A DNA stretch of 64,000 bases from Anaerolineaceae bacterium (GCA_007693385.1 REDR01000063.1:60155-124154), one strand, 5' to 3'. Shown: positions 17,192 to 27,301, counted from the first letter of the stretch. Numbers and translations are program-made. Notes: generated by a model from the letters alone, not told the origin.

Positions 17192-18181
17192 TTATCCATA
17201 GAGCGCCGTCAGGCTGTCTTCTAGCTCAAGGCGCAGTTTCATGTAACTCTTGTAACGCGATTTGCTGATCGCGCCGTCCTGTGCCGCCTGTCGCACCGCG
17301 CACCCGCGATCATCTTTGCTGTGGCGGCAATTGTTGAACTTACAGCGGTCTACATAAGCGGCGATGTCGCGGAAGTAGCCGTCTAATTCTTCCGGCTCGA
17401 CATCATAGATGTTCAAGTAGCGCATCCCGGGCGTATCCGCTAGATACGTGCCCGCGCCGTAGATGTCTTCCGGCAGTTTAATCAAGGCGCTGTCGCGGGT
17501 GGTATGCACGCCTTCCTGATGATAAGCGCTGACCTGCTTCACCTGTCGGCCTAAATCCGGCTGTAGATTGTTGAGCAGGCTGGTTTTGCCGACGCCGGAT
17601 AAACCGGTAAACGCCGAGATTTTGCCGCGCAATAACTCGCGCAGGGCATCCACGCCGCGCCCGTCTTTGGCGCTGGTGTGTAACACTGTGTAGCCCATCG
17701 CTTGATAGGGCGCGAATTGTTCTTTGATGATGGTGGGGTCTTCGATGTCAATTTTGTTGACCACGATGACCAGTTCTTCGATTTCCGATTTTTCCCCCGC
17801 GACTAGCATCCGATCCAGCAGATGCAGTTTGGGGGCGGGCTGTGCCGCCGCCAGCACGAAGAAGATGGTGTCGGCGTTGGCGATGATGACGTGTTCGCGC
17901 AGGGCGTCGCCGCCGCCGCGATTGCCTACCGTCCGCGCCGAACGTGACAACACGCTACGGCGTTCTTCTACCGCTTCGATGACGCCTTTTTCGCCGGACT
18001 CGTCGTTCTCCACGATGCTGATCTGCACGCGGTCGCCAATGGCGGCGATGTCGGAAGATTGCGCCGCCTCCATCAATCGCCCGCGCAGACGACACATATA
18101 CACCGTACCGTCGGCCACTTCCGCCCAGAAGAAGCCGCTTTGCTCTTTAACGATGAGCGCATCAAGATTTGTCTTTGTCAA
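17192..18181 (-). CDS. rsgA: ribosome small-subunit-dependent GTPase RsgA
   Basis: A 329-residue circularly permuted GTPase. An N-terminal OB-like domain carries GDRV, the G4 motif NKID comes before the P-loop GLSGVGKTSLLNNL (about residues 193-206), G3 DTPGMR follows, and the C-terminal zinc site is CKFNNCRHSKDDRGC. RsgA (YjeQ) assists late maturation of the 30S subunit. I place the start at TTG 18181, which has AAAGGA seven bases upstream; the longer frame from 18223 (MARCALPV) has no ribosome-binding site. It heads the minus-strand run that continues with the HAS-barrel-like gene and MoxR. Confidence 0.93.
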   Translation of the reverse strand: MTKTNLDALIVKEQSGFFWAEVADGTVYMCRLRGRLMEAAQSSDIAAIGDRVQISIVENDESGEKGVIEAVEERRSVLSRSARTVGNRGGGDALREHVIIANADTIFFVLAAAQPAPKLHLLDRMLVAGEKSEIEELVIVVNKIDIEDPTIIKEQFAPYQAMGYTVLHTSAKDGRGVDALRELLRGKISAFTGLSGVGKTSLLNNLQPDLGRQVKQVSAYHQEGVHTTRDSALIKLPEDIYGAGTYLADTPGMRYLNIYDVEPEELDGYFRDIAAYVDRCKFNNCRHSKDDRGCAVRQAAQDGAISKSRYKSYMKLRLELEDSLTALYG

Positions 18182-18361
18182 ACGCGATCCTTTCTCTAAT
18201 ACGGGTAGTGCACAACGCGCCACCCGCTTGACGTTAATCTTATTATATATAGAATTCGCGTTTGTGGGGGAAATTCATCTGCGTGGAGGGTGCATTGTTA
18301 GATTGCGCCCCGACCATTCAACCGCATGGCAGGGCGCGTTGGAACTGCGGCGCGATGCGTT

Positions 18362-19045
18362 TTAGCTGACCGCCGGACGTAACGTGTTGTCAATCACGAT
18401 GCGGAGCTGTTCCTGCGTTTCCATGATGGAAGCGTTGCTCTTGCGGCGCGTGATGCGGTCTGTCATGCGGCGCATGATGTTGTTGATAATCATCTGTTGT
18501 GTGCGGCTGTCGTGTTGCTCCTCGTCGATCATCAGCGCTTGAGCATCGACGGCGCTGGTCAGCCATTCCTGCACAATGTTGGTCATGCCGACATCGAACG
18601 ACCACAGCCCCTTAAATTCGCGCACATGGTCGGGCGCATCGAACGGGCTGGTTTCTTCCGTCGCTAACACGGTGGCGAATGTGCGGCTGTAGGAGATCAG
18701 AAACCATTCCCGTGCTAGCTGGTCGGTGGGTTGAAGCGGGACATAGTGCAAATTATTGATGACCGGCAATGCGGCGGGGTCTACGTCCATGACGCCGAAC
18801 AGATACACCGACTCCGAGCGGGCGGCCACTTTCTCGTAATTCGCCGCCTGTGGCGCGAATTTGCTGAAATACTGAAAGCCGGAGAAGATACGGTTACGCG
18901 CCCCGTCGATCTTGGTGGCGTTCTCGATCTCGTTGCTGATAACGTTCATCGTCCGCCGGTTGAATAGCGATGTCGTGCGTTGATCTTTCTGCGTGCGTTC
19001 TACCAGCGCATAAACCGAAAGCGCCGGGTCAATCTCGTAATTCAT
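18362..19045 (-). CDS. DICT-domain protein
   Basis: A 227-residue soluble protein. Residues about 20-165 match the DICT sensory domain: RTTSLFNRRTMNVISNEIE, IFSGFQYFSKF, YEKVAARSESVYLFGVMD and EWFLISYSRTFATVL. DICT usually precedes output domains in diguanylate cyclases and two-component proteins in cyanobacteria, Chloroflexota and archaea. Here the partner is a 70-residue helical C-terminus rich in Arg, Asn and Met with no known output motif, so it may signal by protein contact. It is divergent from the DsbA-like gene. Confidence 0.8.
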   Translation of the reverse strand: MNYEIDPALSVYALVERTQKDQRTTSLFNRRTMNVISNEIENATKIDGARNRIFSGFQYFSKFAPQAANYEKVAARSESVYLFGVMDVDPAALPVINNLHYVPLQPTDQLAREWFLISYSRTFATVLATEETSPFDAPDHVREFKGLWSFDVGMTNIVQEWLTSAVDAQALMIDEEQHDSRTQQMIINNIMRRMTDRITRRKSNASIMETQEQLRIVIDNTLRPAVS

Positions 19046-19185
19046 ATCCCTCGTTCGCCCTTGCTACATGCTTACATTATTATTCTAAGCATAAAGTAAC
19101 CCGCTAAATCTACGATGAGAGCAGGCAATACAATCAATTAAACGCGGGCGCTGTATCGGGTACGCTGTAAAAAAATGGTAATGTT

Positions 19186-19217
19186 TTGACGGTTTGTGCC
19201 GTCTACTTTGATACAAT
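19186..19217 (+). promoter_or_regulatory. candidate promoter for the DsbA-like gene
   Basis: TTGACG at 19186-19191 is a good -35. GATACAAT at 19210-19217 offers -10 boxes at spacings of 18 (GATACA) or 20 (TACAAT). The GTG start is 46 bases further on. Confidence 0.4.
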
Positions 19218-19262
19218 CGCAGAGTGTGAGCCGTGTACTTGAGTAGAAAAGGCATTTGACGA

Positions 19263-20210
19263 GTGACAGACACGAATAACGAACCGACGAATGAGACGTT
19301 TACCGTATCGCGTGGGCTGATTAATGTGGTGGTAGTTGGTGTGGTGTTTATGGTGGCCGGGCTGTTTATGGGTATGGCGCTGGGTGGTAGCTCGCTGACG
19401 GCGCGGGAAGTTCGCAACATTGTAAAGGATGAATTCGAGATCGCCATCCGTAACAACCTCAGCGAATCGCTGGTCGCCGCCGCCGGTACCACGACGGAGC
19501 AGATGCGGGCGGTTGTCCGCGAGGAGATCGCCGCGCTGGAACTGGGCGACGGGGCGCTGGTTGATCGTGCCGCGCCCGCGATGGATTCGAGCGACATCGA
19601 GGCGATTGTCATGGGCGCGTTGACGCAGATCGAGCGTGACCGCAGTTACATGATGGGTGATGGCGCGTATATCGGCCCGGAAGATGCGCCGGTGGTGATC
19701 GTGGAATTCAGCGATTTCCTGTGTAGCTTCTGTGGGCGGCACTTCGACCAGACGCTAACGCCGCTTATGGAGAACTTCGACGGCTACGTGCGTTACGTGT
19801 ACCGTCACTTCCCGGGCGTGGGCGGCCAGAACGCGGTGCAGTCGGCGCTGGCGGTGGAATGTGCGCGAGATCAAGACACCTTCTGGGAATATCACGCGGA
19901 ACTATTCCGCAATCAATCGCGCCTGGGCACGAATGACGCCAGCGCGCTCGATACTTACCTGCTGAGCGTCGCCGCCGATTTTGATCTGGATGTAGACCAG
20001 TTCGAGACATGCTACCAGAACCAGACGCACATCAACCGCATCGCCCGCGATAGCAACGACGCGCAAACCGTCGGCGCACGCGGGACGCCGGGCTTCGTGA
20101 TTAACGGGCGCTTCGTCAGTGGCGCACAGCCCTATGACGTATTCGAGGCGCTGATTCTGGAGGAGCTAGAACGGCTGGGCGTGGATTATCAGCCGTCGGT
20201 CAGTTCGTAG
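19263..20210 (+). CDS. membrane-anchored DsbA-like thiol-disulfide oxidoreductase
   Basis: A 315-residue protein starting at GTG. One membrane segment at about residues 21-41 anchors a coiled spacer, then a thioredoxin_4/DsbA domain from about residue 130. The active site is FLCSFCGRHF (Cys154, Cys157), and the cis-proline loop is GARGTPGFVING. An extra Cys pair (ECARD, FETCYQN) lies in the helical insert. It should introduce or rearrange disulfides in exported proteins. No DsbB or VKOR partner is visible nearby. AAAAGG about ten bases upstream is a modest ribosome-binding site. Confidence 0.9.
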   Translation: MTDTNNEPTNETFTVSRGLINVVVVGVVFMVAGLFMGMALGGSSLTAREVRNIVKDEFEIAIRNNLSESLVAAAGTTTEQMRAVVREEIAALELGDGALVDRAAPAMDSSDIEAIVMGALTQIERDRSYMMGDGAYIGPEDAPVVIVEFSDFLCSFCGRHFDQTLTPLMENFDGYVRYVYRHFPGVGGQNAVQSALAVECARDQDTFWEYHAELFRNQSRLGTNDASALDTYLLSVAADFDLDVDQFETCYQNQTHINRIARDSNDAQTVGARGTPGFVINGRFVSGAQPYDVFEALILEELERLGVDYQPSVSS

Positions 20211-20211
20211 C

Positions 20212-20276
20212 AGGGGCGCAATGGATCGCGCTTGCATTTTGTGTGAAATAGGGCGTAGCACAAGCTACGCCCCTAC
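20212..20276. repeat. composite palindromic repeat with perfect GGGCGTAGC/GCTACGCCC hairpin
   Basis: The inner hairpin has 9-bp arms at 20251-20259 and 20264-20272 with an ACAA loop. An AGGGGCG at 20212-20218 can pair with CGCCCCT at 20269-20275, bracketing the element. It follows the DsbA-like gene and is the best copy of the dispersed family in this window. Confidence 0.6.
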
Positions 20277-20396
20277 AGAATCCCCCGTCGCGTAACGGTT
20301 GTTTGCTTGCCGTCCCCAAACGCTGTATGATTCTAAATAAACAGTCGCCGTAGACAGTGACCACCATAGATCGTATCAGGTTAAAGGATTATCGTT

Positions 20397-21779
20397 ATGG
20401 ATAAGCGCATGATCGACTTCATCCGGGCGTTACGCGCCGCCGGAGTCCGCATTTCGCTAGCGGAAGGACAGGACGCGCTCGACGGGGCGGGGATCGTTGG
20501 CTTGGGAAATCCTGCCGCGTTCAAATCGACCCTGCGGACGACGCTGGTCAAAGATGCGAAAGACCGCGATGTGTTCGAGTATTTCTTCCCGTTGTTCTTC
20601 TCGTCCAACCAGCCACCCCTGCAAAATATTCCGGAGAATCTATCCGAGCAAGACCGCCAATTGCTAGAACAGGCGATGCGCTCCATCGCTGGCATGGGCG
20701 AAGCGCTGAAGAACATGCTCCAGCAGATGCTAGACGGGCAATCGTTCAGTGAGGACGAACTGCGCGAGATGGGCGAGCGCTCCGGACTGGGGCAGGCCGA
20801 TGATATGTCGCAGAGGCCATGGTTTGAGCGCCGCATGAACAACGCCGCCAATATGCAACAACTACGCGACGCGATGGCGCAATTGCTGGATGCGCTGGCG
20901 CAGATGGGCATGAGCGAGGAATCGCTGGAAGAATTGCGGCAGATGATGGCGCAAAATATCGACGGTCTGACCGATCAAGTGTCGCAATATACCGGCACGA
21001 CGATGGCCGAGCAGATGGCGCAGAGCGAAGCGCCGCCCAAGCCTGACCTGATGGACGTGCCGTTTCATCGGCTGGGGCAGAATGAAATCGACCAGATTCG
21101 CGGCGAAATTCGCCGCCTTGCGGCCAAACTCCGCAGTCGCGCTTCGTTGCGGCAGAAGCGCCATAAAGCCGGATCGCCTGACCCGCGCCGCACGCTCCGC
21201 GCTAACATGCGCTATGGTGGCACGCCGATTGAAATCAAGCGCAAGACGCGCCACAAAAAACCGGCGCTGGTGGTCATCTGCGACATCAGCACATCGGTGC
21301 GTTACTGCGCGGAGTTTCTGCTGACCATGCTGTACGAATTGCAGGATCAGGTCGCCCGCGCCGATAGTTTCGTGTTCATCAACGATATGGTCGATGTCAC
21401 GTCGCACTTCAAACAACACGAACCGCAAGAAGCCGTCCGCCGCGTGATGCAGGACAACCGTCCGGGCTTCTACAATACCGATCTCGGCAATAGCTTGAAC
21501 ACCTTCAAGCAGGTACATTACGGCCTCATCACGGCCAAGACGACGGTCATCATACTGGGTGACGGGCGCAACAACTACAACGACCCGCGCCTTGACATCG
21601 CCGCCGATATGCAACGCAAAGCCCGCCGTGTGCTGTGGTTCTGCCCGGAGCCGCGGATGCGCTGGGGGACGGGCGATAGCGATATGCACCGTTACGCGGC
21701 GGTGGCTGACGGCGTATACTATGTGAACACACTTAATCATCTAGCGGAGGCTGTTGATCGCATCCTGACCGACGGCTGA
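20397..21779 (+). CDS. CoxE-like von Willebrand factor A domain protein
   Basis: A 460-residue soluble protein. The first 240 residues are helical and rich in Gln, Met and Glu (a low-complexity hydrophilic arm). The VWA domain follows, with the MIDAS start [13 protein letters not shown] at about residue 291-303 (DxSxS) and later elements such as [15 protein letters not shown]. CoxE-like VWA proteins work with MoxR/CoxD AAA+ ATPases in maturing metalloenzymes. A MoxR ATPase lies at 15461-16420, but in another transcript. AAAGGA is nine bases upstream of the ATG. Transketolase follows after 25 bases. Confidence 0.88.
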   Translation: MDKRMIDFIRALRAAGVRISLAEGQDALDGAGIVGLGNPAAFKSTLRTTLVKDAKDRDVFEYFFPLFFSSNQPPLQNIPENLSEQDRQLLEQAMRSIAGMGEALKNMLQQMLDGQSFSEDELREMGERSGLGQADDMSQRPWFERRMNNAANMQQLRDAMAQLLDALAQMGMSEESLEELRQMMAQNIDGLTDQVSQYTGTTMAEQMAQSEAPPKPDLMDVPFHRLGQNEIDQIRGEIRRLAAKLRSRASLRQKRHKAGSPDPRRTLRANMRYGGTPIEIKRKTRHKKPALVVICDISTSVRYCAEFLLTMLYELQDQVARADSFVFINDMVDVTSHFKQHEPQEAVRRVMQDNRPGFYNTDLGNSLNTFKQVHYGLITAKTTVIILGDGRNNYNDPRLDIAADMQRKARRVLWFCPEPRMRWGTGDSDMHRYAAVADGVYYVNTLNHLAEAVDRILTDG

Positions 21780-21804
21780 CACATCATACAAGGAGAATTT
21801 CGCG

Positions 21805-23811
21805 TTGATCCAGACATCCGAAGACCTGCAAAAGCTGGCGATCAATACGATCCGCACGCTATCTATAGATGCGGTGCAACAGGCCAATAGCGGCCACCCC
21901 GGTTTGCCGATGGGGGCGGCGGCGATGGCCTATACGCTGTGGCAATATCACCTGCGCCATAACCCGCGCAATCCCGCATGGCCGAACCGTGACCGCTTCG
22001 TACTCAGCGCCGGACACGGCTCGATGCTGATTTATTCGCTGTTGCATCTGGCCGGTTATGATCTATCGCTGGACGAGTTGAAGAACTTCCGCCAGTGGGG
22101 GAGCAAGACGCCCGGCCATCCGGAGCGCCACGACGCGCCCGGCGTCGAGATGACCACCGGCCCGCTCGGTCAGGGTGGGGCATCCGCCGTCGGCATGGCG
22201 CTAGCGGAGGCGTATCTGGCGCGGTTGTTCAACCGTCCCGGCCATGAAATTGTCGATCATTTCACCTACGCGCTGGTCAGCGATGGCGACCTGATGGAAG
22301 GCGTGTGCATGGAAGCGTCGGCGCTGGCCGGTCATTGGAAGCTGGGCAAGCTGATCTTCCTGTACGATTCCAACGACATCACGCTGGACGGCGAAGCGCA
22401 GATGACCTTCACGGAGGACATCGCCGCCCGTTATGGTGCGTGGGGCTGGCATGTGCTACACGTCGCCGACGGCAACGACACCACAGCGATTGACGACGCT
22501 ATCCGCACGGCGCAAGCGACTGCCGACCAGCCGAGCATCATCATCATCAAGACGGTGATCGGCTATGGCAGTCCCAACAAGGCGGGCACCAGCAAGGCGC
22601 ACGGCTCACCGTTGGGCGCTGAGGAAATCCAGCAGACAAAAGCCTATTACGGCTGGCCGGATGAAGCGTTCCACGTCCCCGACGCGGCGCTCGATCACTG
22701 GCGTGAGGCGGTAACACGCGGCGCGGCGCAGGAGTCGCGCTGGGAAGCGGATTTCAACGCATGGGCGGCGGCGCATCCCGATCTCGCGGCGCTGTGGCGG
22801 CGGGTATGGGCGGGCGAATTGCCCGACGACTGGGACGCTGATCTGCCGTTGACGTTCGCGGCGGGCGACAGCATCGCCACGCGGAGCGCATCCGGCAAGG
22901 CGCTGAACGCTATCGCCGCGCACATCCCGACGATGATCGGCGGCGACGCTGATCTGGCGGGCAGTACCAGCACGTTACTCTCCGGCAATCCCAGCACCGG
23001 GCCCGGCCAACCGGCGGAGCGCAATCTGCGTTTCGGTGTGCGCGAGCATGGCATGGGCGCTATCGTCAACGGCTTAGCCCTGCATGGCGGCATCACCCGC
23101 CCGTACAGCGCGACGTTTCTCGCCTTCAGCGATTATATGCGTCCGGCGGTGCGTCTCGGCGCGTTGATGCGATTGCCGGTGGCGTATGTGTTCACCCATG
23201 ATAGTATCGGGCTGGGCGAAGACGGGCCGACGCATCAGCCGGTAGAGCATGTGATGAGCTTACGCACCATCCCGAACCTGTACGTATTCCGTCCGGCGGA
23301 CGCCAACGAAACCGCCGCCGCATGGGTGACCGCCATGAGCTTGAAGTCGCCGGTGGCGTTCGCCTTCACGCGGCAGAATTTGCCGGTGCTAGATCATGCC
23401 GAACACGTACAAAGCGGCGTGGCGCATGGTGCGTACACGCTGGCCGACTGTGAAGGCACGCCGCACGTCATCTTGATGGCGACGGGTAGCGAAGTGCATA
23501 TCGCGCTAGAGGCACACGCCGCTTTGATGGCCGATGGCGTCAAGTCGCGGGTGGTATCCATGCCGTGCTGGGAACTATTCGACGCGCAGGACGCCACGTA
23601 CAAAGAGAGCGTTCTGCCGTCGCACGTCACCGCCCGCATCAGCATTGAAGCCGGTGTCACGCTGGGCTGGCAGAAGTACACCGGCTCATCGGGCGTCAAC
23701 TTCGGCGTGGATCGCTTCGGCGCGTCCGCCCCGTACCAGACGATCTATGAGCATTTCGGCCTGACGGCGGCCAACGTCGCCGCCGCCGCGCATCGTCTGC
23801 TATCTAACTGA
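21805..23811 (+). CDS. tkt: transketolase
   Basis: A 668-residue thiamine-diphosphate enzyme of normal length. It shows the N-terminal [11 protein letters not shown], substrate and cofactor loops [20 protein letters not shown] and TGPLGQG, the [13 protein letters not shown] motif ([14 protein letters not shown]), the pyrimidine-domain glutamate in [12 protein letters not shown], and [18 protein letters not shown]. It transfers two-carbon units in the pentose phosphate or Calvin cycles. The start is TTG at 21805, nine bases after AAGGAG. It begins 25 bases after the VWA gene and is followed by a small gene and a PfkB sugar kinase, consistent with a carbohydrate-metabolism run. Confidence 0.95.
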   Translation: MIQTSEDLQKLAINTIRTLSIDAVQQANSGHPGLPMGAAAMAYTLWQYHLRHNPRNPAWPNRDRFVLSAGHGSMLIYSLLHLAGYDLSLDELKNFRQWGSKTPGHPERHDAPGVEMTTGPLGQGGASAVGMALAEAYLARLFNRPGHEIVDHFTYALVSDGDLMEGVCMEASALAGHWKLGKLIFLYDSNDITLDGEAQMTFTEDIAARYGAWGWHVLHVADGNDTTAIDDAIRTAQATADQPSIIIIKTVIGYGSPNKAGTSKAHGSPLGAEEIQQTKAYYGWPDEAFHVPDAALDHWREAVTRGAAQESRWEADFNAWAAAHPDLAALWRRVWAGELPDDWDADLPLTFAAGDSIATRSASGKALNAIAAHIPTMIGGDADLAGSTSTLLSGNPSTGPGQPAERNLRFGVREHGMGAIVNGLALHGGITRPYSATFLAFSDYMRPAVRLGALMRLPVAYVFTHDSIGLGEDGPTHQPVEHVMSLRTIPNLYVFRPADANETAAAWVTAMSLKSPVAFAFTRQNLPVLDHAEHVQSGVAHGAYTLADCEGTPHVILMATGSEVHIALEAHAALMADGVKSRVVSMPCWELFDAQDATYKESVLPSHVTARISIEAGVTLGWQKYTGSSGVNFGVDRFGASAPYQTIYEHFGLTAANVAAAAHRLLSN

Positions 23812-23900
23812 CCGGCGTCGGGGCGGTCTGCGTGGATCGCCCCGCGCTGTTGATGACGCCCATATCATCGAATGACACGATAGCAATAGGTGGAATCATC

Positions 23901-24260
23901 ATGTCTAAGAAAAAATACCAATCGCCCACATTGGCCGATGTCGTGTACGCTTATCTCGGTTTGCACCGCAAACGCGCCCGTCAGAAAGATTATCAGGCGC
24001 TAGAGACGCAGTTCCAGAAAGCGCTGGTGCGCGTCCGCGAACCGGAGGAAGTCCGCGCCGCGCTACGGCTGGATACCGCCCGCATGTTGCCGGTGCAGAT
24101 GAAAAGCCCGCTTTATGAGCGTCTGCTGGTACTGGAAGGGCGCTCACAGACGCTCCTGTGGGAGTACGCGCAGATAATGTATGAATTCGGCGAAGAATTC
24201 AAGCCTTACGCCGATAAGCTATGGCAAGAGGCCAAGAGCTTTGACCAACCGGAAGGGTAA
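23901..24260 (+). CDS. small helical protein of unknown function
   Basis: A 119-residue basic protein with no membrane segment or cysteines. It is largely helical, with a TPR-like look (YQALETQFQKALVRVREPEEV, LYERLLVLEGRSQTLLWEYA), but no family is recognised. I start at ATG 23901 after AGGTGG; the frame from 23832 adds 23 atypical residues. It sits between transketolase and the PfkB kinase, six bases before the latter, so it is very likely in their operon. Confidence 0.7.
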   Translation: MSKKKYQSPTLADVVYAYLGLHRKRARQKDYQALETQFQKALVRVREPEEVRAALRLDTARMLPVQMKSPLYERLLVLEGRSQTLLWEYAQIMYEFGEEFKPYADKLWQEAKSFDQPEG

Positions 24261-24266
24261 AAATCA

Positions 24267-25205
24267 ATGAGTGTGGTCTGCTTCGGAGAATTGTTGATTG
24301 ATTTCGTCGCGCTGGAAAGCGGCGTGACCGTCGGCGAGGCGTCCGGCTTCAGCAAGGCGGCGGGTGGCGCTCCGGCGAATGTGGCCGTCGGCGTGGCGCG
24401 GCTGGGGCATCCGGCGGCGTTCATGGGGCAGGTGGGCGACGATCCGTTCGGCCACTATCTGGCCGATGTGCTGTCTGCGGACGGCGTGAATGTGGACGGC
24501 CTGCGCTTTAGCCCGTCCGCCCGCACCGGACTCGCGTTCGTCTCGTTGTCTGCGGATGGCGAACGCAGTTTCGTGTTCTATCGCCATCCCAGCGCCGATA
24601 TGCTGATGACGCCGGATGATGTGCTGGCCGATGTCATCGCGGGCGGGCGCGTGTTTCATTTCGGTAGTATCACGCTGATACACGAGCCATCGGCAGGGGC
24701 TACGCGCCACGCGGTACAGATTGCCCGCGATAACGGCCTGCTGATCTCATACGATCCGAATTTGCGGCTGGCGTTGTGGCCGTCGGCGGAGCAAGCCCGC
24801 GCCGGTCTGCTGTCCGGACTGGAGGGCGCACACATCGTCAAAGTCAGCGAAGAAGAGATCGACTTTCTGGCCGATGGTGACGTGAGCGCGTTGTGGCGGC
24901 CTGATATGCGCTTGATCGTGGTGACGGCGGGCGCGGGTGGCGCGACGGCTTATCCGCGTGACGGCGAGCCGGTGCATGTGCCCGTCCCGTTGGATGGCAT
25001 CGCGCCGGTAGATACGACGGGCGCGGGCGATAGCTTCGTGGCCGGTCTGCTGGCCGGTATCATGGACAATCCCGACAACTACATGGAGCGCCTGCCGTCG
25101 TTATTGCGCTTCGCCAATGCGTGCGGCGCATTGACCACCACGCAACGCGGCGCGATCCCGTCATTGCCCACCCGCGATCAGGTGTTGGCGCGGCTAGGCG
25201 GGTAA
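24267..25205 (+). CDS. PfkB-family carbohydrate kinase, fructokinase-like
   Basis: A 312-residue ribokinase-fold enzyme. PfkB signature 1 is at GGAPANVAVGVARLG with GQVGDDPFG following, and signature 2 is DTTGAGDSFVAGLLAG at about residue 249, containing the catalytic base Asp. CFGELLIDFVAL at the N-terminus is typical of fructokinases, which phosphorylate fructose to fructose 6-phosphate; other sugars are possible. The start is six bases after the preceding gene. The 3' end overlaps a converging membrane-protein gene by 12 bases. Confidence 0.92.
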   Translation: MSVVCFGELLIDFVALESGVTVGEASGFSKAAGGAPANVAVGVARLGHPAAFMGQVGDDPFGHYLADVLSADGVNVDGLRFSPSARTGLAFVSLSADGERSFVFYRHPSADMLMTPDDVLADVIAGGRVFHFGSITLIHEPSAGATRHAVQIARDNGLLISYDPNLRLALWPSAEQARAGLLSGLEGAHIVKVSEEEIDFLADGDVSALWRPDMRLIVVTAGAGGATAYPRDGEPVHVPVPLDGIAPVDTTGAGDSFVAGLLAGIMDNPDNYMERLPSLLRFANACGALTTTQRGAIPSLPTRDQVLARLGG

Positions 25206-25805
25206 CTTCCGCCGCTTGTAGAACGGCAACACGACGCAGATCACAGCGAGAATCAGCGATGAGATGGCCGTCACTAGCGGCATCGTGGCATAGCGCGGCA
25301 TGTAATCACGGAATTCGTCGTGCGTGCCCTGAAACACGGTGTAAGCCAGCAGGCGGTCATTCTCCAGAGCGCGGGCTTGTACCACCACGCCCGCGCCTTC
25401 CGGCAGAAAGCGCGACTCGTTCTCGGTGACATCCCACAGCAGATCGTTGTACGTTGTGCCGGTGATGGTCAGCGTCGCGCCGTCGTCCAGTACCAGCCCG
25501 AATGTGGCGGCGGTGCGAACCGGCGTGAATCCGGCCATCTCGCCGACGAACAGCGCCATCTCGCCGACTGGTAGCGGCTGGCGTGCTTCGTATTCGGCTG
25601 ATGTGGTGATCGGCTCTAGCTCTACTGGCAACAGCGCGTTGAGGTACTGGCCGAACGCATAGAAGGCGGTCATGAAGCCCAGCACCGCAAATGTGATGAG
25701 TGCCGGAAGCGTGCGATTGACCGCCGTCCGCGTCTGTGCGCCGCGCAAGCCAAAAACGATGATGCCCCCCGCGAAGATGCCCAAAATCACCGTGACGACA
25801 ATCAT
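25194..25805 (-). CDS. membrane protein with extracytoplasmic domain
   Basis: A 203-residue protein with segments at about residues 2-20, 33-53 and 175-195, and a domain of about 110 residues between the last two. The domain has beta-strand pattern (FGLVLDDGATLTITGTTYND, AGVVVQARALENDRLLAYTVF), suggesting an OB-like or E3-ligase-like GIDE fold; this is inference. The C-terminus PFYKRRKLPA is basic and cytoplasmic. Function unknown. It converges on the PfkB gene. Confidence 0.72.
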   Translation of the reverse strand: MIVVTVILGIFAGGIIVFGLRGAQTRTAVNRTLPALITFAVLGFMTAFYAFGQYLNALLPVELEPITTSAEYEARQPLPVGEMALFVGEMAGFTPVRTAATFGLVLDDGATLTITGTTYNDLLWDVTENESRFLPEGAGVVVQARALENDRLLAYTVFQGTHDEFRDYMPRYATMPLVTAISSLILAVICVVLPFYKRRKLPA

Positions 25806-25895
25806 AAACGCCCATCCTGTGAAAAAATGTACAAGTCAATAGCGCCCTAGTGTAGCAGAATCGCAGAGGGCGGTCAATCGCCCGCCGTCAGGCGA

Positions 25896-26480
25896 TCATT
25901 CTTCGCCCATGCCGCCGAAGATTTCGTCTTCGTTCCATTCGCGCTTTCTGCTGTCGCGGCGCGGACGGTTGCCGATGCGGTCATCGCCATCGGAATCCGG
26001 CTTGTGAGCGCGTGATGGGCCGCGCACGTCGTATTTACCGCTCACGCCGCCGCGTCGCCCGCCCTGTTGCCATGGCTGGCGCTGTGGCCGCAGACTGTCG
26101 TCGTCGTCCGCGTCGTCTGCGCCCGCGCTCGGACGCAATGAGCGCCCGTCGGGTGTGCCGCTAAAGCGTTCGCGCTTGGCGAAGATGCGATCTGCCGCGC
26201 TCCCGCCGCGTCCGCCGCGCCGTTCAAAGTCGCCGTCACTGTCCTCATCGTAGCGGCTACTGCGCCCGCGTCCTTGATTGATGCTCCGTCCGCCGCCGCG
26301 AAACACCCCCGCCTGCCCGAACAGGAAGCGGAAGGTCTGCGGCACGATTGAGAATAGCGTCGGGATCATCAGCCAGCGTCCGGTGAATAGCATGAAAAAC
26401 ACCGTCCCGATGAAAAGCGCCAGACAGCCAAAAAGACCGGCACCGCATAGTAATAGCAGGGTGTTCAGTGTATCGCCCAT
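25896..26480 (-). CDS. membrane protein with long Arg/Gly/Asp-rich cytoplasmic tail
   Basis: A 194-residue protein. Two hydrophobic stretches lie at about residues 6-32 and 38-55. The remaining 140 residues are disordered and rich in Arg, Gly, Asp and Ser (GRGRSSRYDEDSDGD, WQQGGRRGGVSGK), ending in an acidic patch GGMGEE. RG-rich tails often contact nucleic acids or phase-separate, but nothing specific can be claimed. It is 77 bases downstream of tmk on the same strand. Confidence 0.68.
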   Translation of the reverse strand: MGDTLNTLLLLCGAGLFGCLALFIGTVFFMLFTGRWLMIPTLFSIVPQTFRFLFGQAGVFRGGGRSINQGRGRSSRYDEDSDGDFERRGGRGGSAADRIFAKRERFSGTPDGRSLRPSAGADDADDDDSLRPQRQPWQQGGRRGGVSGKYDVRGPSRAHKPDSDGDDRIGNRPRRDSRKREWNEDEIFGGMGEE

Positions 26481-26557
26481 CGTGGTTTCTCCTCATCACG
26501 ATTCCGGAATGAATACATCTCTATCCTACCACGCCGCGCCGCGCATCGGGTATTTAT

Positions 26558-27190
26558 TTAGCGCTGAATTTCCAGCCATTCGGCCAGCGCCGCACGGACG
26601 CGCTCCTGCACCGTCGCCTCATCAGCGCGGGCGTCGATCTCGACGAAACGCGCCGGTTCCGCCAGCACCAGATTGCGATAACCGCGATACACGCGCCGAT
26701 GAAAGTCGAGCGCCATCGCGTCCAGCCGATTCCAACCGGCATCTTCGCCCGCCGCGATGCGCCGCGCCAAGCCCTCCTCCGGTTCGATGTCGAGAAACAG
26801 CGTCATGTCCGGGCGCAATCCGGCGGTGGCGAAGTCGTTGACCTGCTTCAGCGCCTTGAGATTCAGGCCGTGACCGTATCCCTGATAAGCCATTGTCGAA
26901 TCGGTATAGCGGTCACTGACGACCACGCCGCCCGCCTCCAGATGCGGGATGATGACCTCCGCGACCAGTTGCGCCCGCGACGCACAGAACAGCAACAACT
27001 CCGCACGCGGGTTCATGTCGGCGGTGGCTACGTCGTCCAGCAAAATCTGGCGGATGCGATCACCGGTGGGCGTGCCGCCCGGCTCGCGCACGGCCAGCAC
27101 ATCATAGCCGCAATCGCGTAGAAAGCTGACGGTCTGCGCCGCCTGTGTGGTCTTGCCACTGCCATCAACCCCTTCAAACGTGATAAACAT
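26558..27190 (-). CDS. tmk: thymidylate kinase
   Basis: A 210-residue enzyme with the P-loop FEGVDGSGKTTQA at residues 4-16, the DR motif VVSDRYTDSTMAYQGYG with the REPGGTPTGDRIR loop before it, and the LID region EPEEGLARR. It converts dTMP to dTDP in the cytoplasm. Length is normal for the family. It is divergent from mscL with 111 bases between. Confidence 0.95.
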   Translation of the reverse strand: MFITFEGVDGSGKTTQAAQTVSFLRDCGYDVLAVREPGGTPTGDRIRQILLDDVATADMNPRAELLLFCASRAQLVAEVIIPHLEAGGVVVSDRYTDSTMAYQGYGHGLNLKALKQVNDFATAGLRPDMTLFLDIEPEEGLARRIAAGEDAGWNRLDAMALDFHRRVYRGYRNLVLAEPARFVEIDARADEATVQERVRAALAEWLEIQR

Positions 27191-27301
27191 GCCGCATTCT
27201 CTCCCTGTTGATTAGATTTTGTTCGGCGCGCCGCGTCCACGCGCTCATCTGTTATATGATACGATAGCTCATGGACATGCACAAAGACAAAGGACTCAAT
27301 C

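Noticed and set aside
20862..21740. 292-codon minus-strand open frame opposite the VWA gene
   Set aside because: His/Arg-rich shadow of a GC-rich gene with a clear VWA domain on the plus strand; no start signal.
15461..21779. An aerobic CO dehydrogenase (cox) cluster suggested by MoxR plus CoxE-like VWA
   Set aside because: No coxL, coxM or coxS genes lie in the window, and the two genes are on opposite strands 4 kb apart; only the generic MoxR/VWA partnership is supported.
26278..26841. 187-codon plus-strand frame across the RG-rich membrane gene and tmk
   Set aside because: Spans two well-supported minus-strand genes and has a Pro/Arg/Ala composition typical of antisense frames.
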